The notes under the pieces were generated by a model. The model made no database searches and was not told where the DNA came from. It saw only the letters and a list, made by a program, of their open reading frames with translations. Shown here piece by piece: positions 15,396-19,587 of a stretch of 19,587 nucleotides of DNA. The translations under genes and the position numbers were made by a program. Every line of letters starts with the position of its first letter. Position 1 is the first letter of the stretch. Location of the stretch: NCBI GenBank assembly GCA_937874275.1, contig CALNAU010000137.1:1-19587 (forward strand), given 5' to 3'. Origin of the DNA: an uncultured Clostridia bacterium. Lineage in GTDB: Bacteria; Bacillota; Clostridia; Christensenellales; Aristaeellaceae.

Positions 15396-15445
15396 AAGGC
15401 AAAAGCCTTCCCGCGCATTATAGCACAGGAAGGCCTGTTTGTTAT
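15396..15445 (-). promoter_or_regulatory. Extended -10 promoter and 5' dyad of the orphan binding protein
   Basis: On the minus strand a perfect TATAAT (15417-15422) is preceded by TGC, forming an extended -10, with a weaker ATAACA -35 (15440-15445) 17 nt upstream. Just downstream, at the expected 5' end of the transcript, is the dyad AAGGC-TTTT-GCCTT (15396-15409), and a CAGGCCTTCCTG dyad lies in the promoter spacer. Either could be an operator; neither is proven. Confidence 0.68.
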
Positions 15446-15464
15446 TTAATGGACAAAATTTTTA

Positions 15465-16115
15465 TCAGTCCCTATCCGCGTATGCCTTGATGGCGGCGCT
15501 GGCGCCGATGCGGTCCACGCCCTCCGCCAGGTAGGCCTCCATGTCCTCCGCCGTGCGGATGCCGCCGGACGCCTTGATCTTCACCTTGGGGCCGATGTGC
15601 TGCTTGAACAGGCGGATGTCGGCCAGCGTGGCACCGCCGGTGCCAAATCCGGTGGATGTCTTGATGTAGTCGGCGCCCGCTTCCGTCACGCAGCCGCACA
15701 GCGCGACCTTTTCTTCATCGGTCAAGTAGCAGGTCTCCACAATCACCTTGAGCACCTTGTCTCCCGCGATGTCCTTGAGCTTCTTGATTTCCTCGGTCAC
15801 CTGCGCAAAGCGCCCGGCCTTTACATCGCCCAGGTTGATGACCATGTCAATCTCGTCCGCGCCCTCGCGCAGCGCCTGCTCGGCCTCGGCGGCCTTGATG
15901 GCGGTGGTGTTGTACCCCAGGGGGAAACCAATCACCGTGCACACCTGCAGGTTGGGGTAGGTCTCCTTAGCCAGGCGCACGAAGCGCGGCGGAATGCACA
16001 CCGTGGCCATGCCATGCTCCAGCGCCTCCTGACACAGGGCGCTGACCTCCTCCCAGGTGGAGGTAGCCTTGAGCAGCGTGTGATCCACGTGCGAAAATAC
16101 GGTTTTTTTGTCCAT
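15465..16115 (-). CDS. deoC: Deoxyribose-phosphate aldolase
   Basis: The 216-residue TIM-barrel enzyme cleaves 2-deoxy-D-ribose 5-phosphate to glyceraldehyde 3-phosphate and acetaldehyde in deoxynucleoside catabolism. The N-terminal DHTLLKA, the Schiff-base Lys152 in IKTSTGFGTGGAT, the second active-site Lys181 in KASGGIRT and an acidic residue in DEIDMVIN (about 87-94) are the class I DERA signature. Length matches the short bacterial form. ATG at 16115 has AGGAGG 5 nt upstream. No other deo genes are beside it. No T-run terminator follows, so some transcription may continue into the binding-protein gene 87 nt downstream. Confidence 0.96.
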   Translation of the reverse strand: MDKKTVFSHVDHTLLKATSTWEEVSALCQEALEHGMATVCIPPRFVRLAKETYPNLQVCTVIGFPLGYNTTAIKAAEAEQALREGADEIDMVINLGDVKAGRFAQVTEEIKKLKDIAGDKVLKVIVETCYLTDEEKVALCGCVTEAGADYIKTSTGFGTGGATLADIRLFKQHIGPKVKIKASGGIRTAEDMEAYLAEGVDRIGASAAIKAYADRD

Positions 16116-16158
16116 GTCAGCCTCCTGATGGCCTTGCGGCCATTGATTTTACAAGGGC

Positions 16159-16187
16159 ATGGTAGCACAGTTGCCCAGCCTTTACAA
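16159..16187 (-). promoter_or_regulatory. deoC promoter
   Basis: On the minus strand TTGTAA (16182-16187) and TACCAT (16159-16164) are 17 nt apart, with an extended TGC before the -10. A GGCC-TTGC-GGCC dyad (16131-16142) lies in the leader. The -35 is only a few bases from that of the divergent FNT promoter. Confidence 0.65.
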
Positions 16188-16191
16188 GAAC

Positions 16192-16221
16192 TTGCCAGCC
16201 TTCCCGCCCCTATGCTATGAT
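16192..16221 (+). promoter_or_regulatory. Extended -10 promoter of the FNT operon
   Basis: TTGCCA (16192-16197), 18 nt, then TATGAT (16216-16221) preceded by TGC. It is arranged back to back with the deoC promoter. Confidence 0.68.
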
Positions 16222-16248
16222 GACCATAGAGAATGATGAAACGGAAGG

Positions 16249-16881
16249 ATGGAAGCGCGTCCTATGCACTTCTTTCTGCACAGCATGGCCGCAGGCGTCA
16301 GCATCGCCCTGGGCGGCTATGCCTACATGTCGGTGGAGAGCCGTTACCTGGGTGCCTTTCTATTCAGTTTTGGCCTATACGCCGTGTGCCAGTACGGCCT
16401 GCCGCTGTTCACCGGGCGCATCGCCTACCTGGGCCGCCCCGGCGGATACGGCCCCAAGCAGCTGCTCATCATGCTGGCCGCCAACTTCATCGGCGCGGCC
16501 ATCGTGGGCCTGCTGTACCTGCCGGTGGCAGGCGGCGGCGATATCCTGCGCGTCGCCCAGGAAAAGATGAGCCAGACACCCTGGCAGAGCTTTGTGCGCG
16601 GCCTGTTCTGCGGGGCCATTGTATTCATCGGGGTGGATATCTTCCGCCGCTACCAGGACCCCATGGGCCGCTACCTGGGCGTGCTGCTGGGGGTGCCGGC
16701 CTTTGTGCTGGCGCGGTTTGAGCATTGCGTGGCCGATGCATTCTATTTCGCCGCTGCCTGGCAGCAGGGCCTGCCGGTGGCGCTGGGCGCCTTCACCATG
16801 CTGGCGATGGTTGTCCTGGGCAACACCGTGGGCGCGCTATTGATGAACCTGATTGTCCCCCAGCCCGCCCCCAAGCCATGA
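16249..16881 (+). CDS. Formate/nitrite transporter (FNT) family channel
   Basis: The 210-residue protein has about six membrane spans. FNT hallmarks are the glycine-rich first span (GVSIALGGYAYM), AANFIGAAIVG in the omega-loop region (from about 77), the pore-histidine segment FEHCVADAFYF (His159) and the final LGNTVGALL. FNT proteins are pentameric channels for small monovalent anions such as formate, nitrite or hydrosulfide. It is at the short end of the family, and EHCVADAF replaces the usual EHxxANM-like sequence. The start is uncertain: ATG 16249 has no good ribosome binding site, while ATG 16264 has GGAAG 8 nt upstream and would remove five residues. The stop overlaps the next start (ATGA). 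The transported ion is not defined by context. Confidence 0.8.
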   Translation: MEARPMHFFLHSMAAGVSIALGGYAYMSVESRYLGAFLFSFGLYAVCQYGLPLFTGRIAYLGRPGGYGPKQLLIMLAANFIGAAIVGLLYLPVAGGGDILRVAQEKMSQTPWQSFVRGLFCGAIVFIGVDIFRRYQDPMGRYLGVLLGVPAFVLARFEHCVADAFYFAAAWQQGLPVALGAFTMLAMVVLGNTVGALLMNLIVPQPAPKP

Positions 16882-17042
16882 AGCGCTTCATCCCCAAGGA
16901 GAAGCTATCCAAGAAAAAACGGGGCGAGGCCGACCGCCTGAGCCGCACGGTGTGGACGGTGCAGCCCATCACCCGCCTGAAGGAGAGCGGCAAGCGCTAC
17001 AAGCGCCGCCGCAAACATGTGCGCGACACCGACGACCAGTAA
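16878..17042 (+). CDS. 54-residue highly basic small protein
   Basis: This frame starts in an ATGA overlap with the FNT gene and ends 10 nt before the next start codon, so it is translated within the operon. The product is 54 residues with close to 40 percent Lys plus Arg: KRFIPKEKLSKKKRGEADR at the start, a short central TVWTVQPITR, then GKRYKRRRKHVRD and an acidic end TDDQ. There is no membrane span, signal peptide or cysteine. The pattern (FIPKEKLSKK, then a W and a PITR motif, then a basic tail) resembles small unnamed proteins I associate with Clostridia, but I cannot name a family. The charge suggests binding to RNA, DNA or ribosomes; that is inference only. Confidence 0.7.
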   Translation: MKRFIPKEKLSKKKRGEADRLSRTVWTVQPITRLKESGKRYKRRRKHVRDTDDQ

Positions 17043-17052
17043 AGGAGACACT

Positions 17053-17451
17053 ATGCTCTATTGCGAAAAGTGCCGGATGATGGCCGAGAATGGTCGCTGC
17101 GACAACTGCAAGGGCAAGGGGCTCATCCGCGAGCCGGTGGACAATGACCCCGTGCTGCTGGCAAAGGTGGATCAGGTGTCCGCCGCCATGCTGGAGGGCA
17201 TCCTGCAGGACGAGCACATGCCTTTTCTCAAGGAGGGGCGCATGGGCGCCGGCTTGACCACCTGGGCGGGCGGCATGCTGGAGGAGTATAGTTTCTACGT
17301 GCCCTATGGCATGCTGACCCAGGCAGCCGAGCTGGCCAAGGTGGTCTTTGACGACGCGCCCGTATTTGAGGAAGAGGAGCAGCCGCAGGACGGGAGCGTG
17401 GAAGCGCTGGAAGAGATGATCGAGATGGAGGGCGAGGACGAGCCGTTCTGA
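17053..17451 (+). CDS. Zinc-ribbon protein with DUF2007-like domain
   Basis: The 132-residue protein begins with a four-cysteine zinc ribbon: Cys4, Cys7, Cys16 and Cys19 (YCEKCRMM and RCDNCKG). Residues about 33-100 (VLLAKVDQVSAAMLEGILQ to AAELAKVVF) look like a DUF2007 putative signal-transducing domain, in which a short ferredoxin-like fold carries an alternation of hydrophobic strands and an E-x-x-L helix. The C-terminus (about 103-132) is very acidic, a contrast to the basic protein just upstream, with which it could associate electrostatically. AAAGGAGA (17041-17048) gives ATG 17053; the frame is open further upstream but overlaps the previous gene. Last gene of the FNT operon. Function unknown. 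Confidence 0.75.
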   Translation: MLYCEKCRMMAENGRCDNCKGKGLIREPVDNDPVLLAKVDQVSAAMLEGILQDEHMPFLKEGRMGAGLTTWAGGMLEEYSFYVPYGMLTQAAELAKVVFDDAPVFEEEEQPQDGSVEALEEMIEMEGEDEPF

Positions 17452-17481
17452 TCTCAACCCTATGCGCTATATCTTCAACCT

Positions 17482-17511
17482 AAACGCCGCCCCGAATTCG
17501 GAGCGGCGTTT
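17482..17511. terminator. Bidirectional terminator between convergent genes
   Basis: AACGCCGC (17483-17490) pairs with GCGGCGTT (17503-17510), and inside it CCGAATTCGG forms a further dyad across one C-A mismatch. A short TTT flanks each side, so it can serve both the zinc-ribbon gene (plus) and nrdG (minus). Confidence 0.72.
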
Positions 17512-17534
17512 CGCATACGCGAGCTTGATTCAGT

Positions 17535-18041
17535 TTACCTGACCTTCGGCGCCCACAGCACCGCGGTGCCCGATGCCAGGCTGCGCGGCACGTCAATCAG
17601 CCGCTGGTTGCGGCTGCCGCGCCAGCTGAGCTCGAGCGATTTTTCCGCCTGCACAAAGGGGCCGTCCACCAGCACATCCACCAGCGATAGCAAATGCCGC
17701 TTGGCCGGGTCGCCTTCCTTCGCAATGGCCTCCCATGTGCTGCCGGTGTAGCACCACACGTTGAGGCCCTTCTGCCTGGCATACGCAGCCATCAGCGCCG
17801 CGGCCTCCGGCTGCATCATCGGCTCGCCGCCCGACAGCGTCAGCCCGTCCAGCAGCGGGTTCTTGTCCAGCAGGTCGAATACCTCCTGCGTATCCGCTTC
17901 GCGCCCGCCCTGCGGGTCGTGCGTCTGCGGGTTGTGACAGCCCGGACAGTCGTACGGGCAGCCCTGCATAAACACCGCCAGCCGCAGGCCGGGGCCGTCC
18001 ACAATGCTGTCATTGGCCAGCCCGGATAGTCGAAAACGCAT
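17535..18041 (-). CDS. nrdG: Anaerobic ribonucleotide reductase-activating protein
   Basis: The 168-residue radical SAM enzyme uses a [4Fe-4S] cluster and S-adenosylmethionine to generate the glycyl radical on NrdD. The cluster motif CPYDCPGC (Cys28, Cys32, Cys35) and the preceding SIVDGPGLRLAVFMQG are diagnostic for NrdG and related activases, and TLSGGEP (about 76-82) is the SAM-binding GGE motif. ATG 18041 is chosen for AAAGGAG 5 nt upstream and because RFRLSGLANDSIVDGPG is the normal N-terminus; the frame continues to 18131 through the repeat element, which is not expected to be coding. It follows nrdD on the same strand after a 213-nt gap, and acts on that product. Confidence 0.95.
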   Translation of the reverse strand: MRFRLSGLANDSIVDGPGLRLAVFMQGCPYDCPGCHNPQTHDPQGGREADTQEVFDLLDKNPLLDGLTLSGGEPMMQPEAAALMAAYARQKGLNVWCYTGSTWEAIAKEGDPAKRHLLSLVDVLVDGPFVQAEKSLELSWRGSRNQRLIDVPRSLASGTAVLWAPKVR

Positions 18042-18090
18042 GGGAACTCCTTTCAGGGGGAACGGAAGGGGACGGTGGGACGAGGAGACG

Positions 18091-18240
18091 GTGGGAACCT
18101 TTTCTGAAGAAAAGGTTCCCACACCCTCCAAAAGACTTTAAATAAATTGATTGTATTGCTTGGATAATAACATTTGTTACCGAATTAAAGTTCTTTGGGG
18201 GTTTGGGCCCTTTCTTTCAAGAAAGGGTCCAACGTCCCCC
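18091..18240. repeat. MITE-like dyad element with AT-rich core between nrdD and nrdG
   Basis: The segment is built symmetrically. One end is a perfect 14-bp hairpin GTGGGAACCTTTTC (18091-18104) with its complement (18109-18122) around TGAA. The other end is a 14-bp hairpin (18203-18216 with 18219-18232, one G-T pair), extended by GGGGG (18197-18201) and CCCCC (18236-18240). Just inside, CCTCCAAAAGACTTTAA (18124-18140) and TTAAAGTTCTTTGGGGG (18185-18201) are inverted copies matching at 14 of 17 positions. The core 18128-18195 is strikingly AT-rich for this genome. No gene is encoded. It looks like a non-autonomous miniature inverted-repeat element or BIME-like repeat; mobility is inference. 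Confidence 0.6.
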
Positions 18241-18254
18241 CCCTCATAACCCTA

Positions 18255-19587
18255 TCAGTTATCCAGCCCGTGCTTCACGCGCTCCTGCTCCTCGGTGCGC
18301 TTGGCGTTGTTGAAGCGGTCGGTGGTGCCCACAAGGTAGCCGGTGATGCGGCGGATGCGCTCGAACTTGTGGTCTTCCTCCTTGCGGCCGCACTGGGGGC
18401 AGCTGTCGCCGATGATGCCGTTGTAGCCGCAGATGGGGTCGCGGTCGATGGGGTGGTTGATGGAGCCATAGCCCACGCCGGTCTTCTGCATGTGGCGCAC
18501 AATCTTTTCAAAGGCATCCAGGTTCTGCAGCGGGTCGCCGTCCATCTCCACATAGGTGATGTGCCCGGCGTTGGTCAGCGCGTGGTAGGGGGCCTCCAGG
18601 CTGATTTTGTCAAAGGCGCTGATGGGGAAGTACACCGGGATGTGGAAGGAGTTGGTGTAGTACTCGCGGTCGGTCACGCCGGGGATGCTGCCAAAGCGCT
18701 CCCGGTCGATGCGCACGAAGCGGCCGGACAGCCCCTCCGCCGGGGTGGCGATGAGGGTGTAGTTCAGGTGGGTCTCGGCGGCCTTCTTGTCCAGGTAGCT
18801 GCGCATAAAGCCCACAATCTCCAGCCCCAGGTTCTGGCTCTCGGGGCTCTGCCCGTGGTGGCTGCCCCGCAGGGCGACCAACGCTTCCGCCAGGCCGATG
18901 AAGCCGGTGGTGAGCGTACCGTGCTTCAGCACCTCGCGCACCTCGTCGTCCCACTTGAGCTTTTCGGAGTCAATCCACACGTGCTGCCCCATCAGGAAGG
19001 GGAAGTTGTACACCTTCTTTTGCGCGATGATTTCAAAGCGCTCGTTGAGCTGGTCGTACACCAAATCCAGCTTGCGCTCCAGCTCCTCAAAGAACCACTG
19101 CACGTCGCCCCTGGCCTCGATGGCGATGCGCGGCAGGTTGATGGAGGTAAAGCTCAGGCTGCCGCGGCGGGGGGCTACCTCGCGGTCCGGGTCAAAGGCG
19201 TTGGCCATCACGCGGGTGCGGCAGCCCATGTAGCCCACCTCGGTCTCCGGCTGGCCGGGCTTGTAATACTTGAGGTTATACGGCGCGTCCAGGAAGGAGA
19301 AGTTGGGGAACAGCCGCTTGGCCGAGCAGCGGATGGCCAGGCGGAACAGGTCATAGTTGGGGTCGCCGGGGTCGGAGTTGATGCCCGCCTTCACCCGGAA
19401 AATCTGGATGGGGAAGATGGGCGTCTCGCCCCGGCCCAGGCCGGCCTCGGTGGCCAGCAGCAGCTGCTCCATCACCAGGCGCCCCTCGGGCGAGGTATCG
19501 GTGCCATAGTTGATGGAGCTGAACGGCACCTGCGCGCCGGCGCGGCTATTCATGGTGTTGAGGTTGTGCACCAGCGCCTCCATGGCC
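18255..19587 (-). CDS. nrdD: Anaerobic ribonucleoside-triphosphate reductase, C-terminal part
   Basis: The visible 443 residues or so are the C-terminal portion of class III reductase NrdD; the 5' end lies beyond the window, so the start is not seen. NrdD reduces ribonucleoside triphosphates to deoxyribonucleotides under anaerobic conditions, using a glycyl radical and formate or a thiol system. The radical site is the Gly (codon at 18339-18341) in RRITGYLVGTTDRFNNAK, near the C-terminus. Upstream is the zinc region DRDPICGYNGIIGDSCPQCG, in which three cysteines are visible. Segments such as MNSRAGAQVPFSSINYGTD and ESQNLGLEIVGFM fit the catalytic barrel. The pair with nrdG, on the same strand, makes the identification secure. 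A structured element separates the two genes. Confidence 0.97.
   Translation of the reverse strand, partial: AMEALVHNLNTMNSRAGAQVPFSSINYGTDTSPEGRLVMEQLLLATEAGLGRGETPIFPIQIFRVKAGINSDPGDPNYDLFRLAIRCSAKRLFPNFSFLDAPYNLKYYKPGQPETEVGYMGCRTRVMANAFDPDREVAPRRGSLSFTSINLPRIAIEARGDVQWFFEELERKLDLVYDQLNERFEIIAQKKVYNFPFLMGQHVWIDSEKLKWDDEVREVLKHGTLTTGFIGLAEALVALRGSHHGQSPESQNLGLEIVGFMRSYLDKKAAETHLNYTLIATPAEGLSGRFVRIDRERFGSIPGVTDREYYTNSFHIPVYFPISAFDKISLEAPYHALTNAGHITYVEMDGDPLQNLDAFEKIVRHMQKTGVGYGSINHPIDRDPICGYNGIIGDSCPQCGRKEEDHKFERIRRITGYLVGTTDRFNNAKRTEEQERVKHGLDN

Overview
The window is about 19.6 kb of GC-rich bacterial DNA with tightly packed genes. Purine-rich AGGAGG-type ribosome binding sites and well-formed sigma-A promoters (TTGnnn, 17-18 nt, TAnnnT, several with an extended TGn -10) point to a Firmicutes-type host. 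An [FeFe] hydrogenase of the monomeric Clostridia type, the oxygen-sensitive class III ribonucleotide reductase pair NrdD/NrdG and rubrerythrin all indicate a strict anaerobe. I read it as a high-GC Clostridia-like organism; genus cannot be assigned from the sequence. There are no rRNA or tRNA genes, CRISPR arrays, transposases or phage genes. This is mostly core and housekeeping DNA, with two structured non-coding elements and two unnamed small proteins as its less ordinary content.

Layout. (1) 29-4591, plus strand: a promoter, then a translationally coupled operon moxR - DUF58 protein - TgpA-like transglutaminase membrane protein, closed by a strong terminator. (2) 4619-6482, plus: a promoter, a NuoE-like [2Fe-2S] protein and a monomeric group-B-like [FeFe] hydrogenase. 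(3) 6588-11062, plus: an Fbp/iron(III)-type ABC importer (binding protein, fused two-domain permease, ATPase), with two hairpin structures between binding protein and permease. (4) 11163-12003, plus: a promoter, a 40-residue single-span membrane protein, a small hairpin, rubrerythrin and a terminator. (5) 12070-12784, plus: a Pr6Pr-like membrane protein whose 3' end overlaps, tail to tail, the biotin-protein ligase gene on the minus strand (12744-13505). (6) 13519-14292, plus: a FabG-like short-chain dehydrogenase, divergent from the ligase gene.

(7) 14334-16187, minus: deoC followed by an orphan NMT1-type binding protein with its own promoter and terminator. (8) 16192-17511, plus: a formate/nitrite-transporter-family channel, a 54-residue very basic protein and a zinc-ribbon protein with a DUF2007-like domain, as one coupled operon divergent from deoC. 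(9) 17535-19587, minus: nrdD (5' end outside the window) and nrdG, separated by a dyad-symmetric element with an AT-rich core that resembles a miniature inverted-repeat element.

How the genes fit together. Hydrogenase plus NuoE-like protein, NrdDG and rubrerythrin describe fermentative anaerobic redox metabolism with peroxide defence. Biotin ligase next to a FabG-like reductase hints at fatty acid synthesis. The ABC importer probably takes up iron(III) or a related small ligand. DeoC and the FNT channel belong to deoxynucleoside salvage and small-anion export respectively. I did not find a convincing new multi-gene system. The best leads are the two structured intergenic elements, the 40- and 54-residue proteins, and the altered H-cluster surroundings in the hydrogenase.
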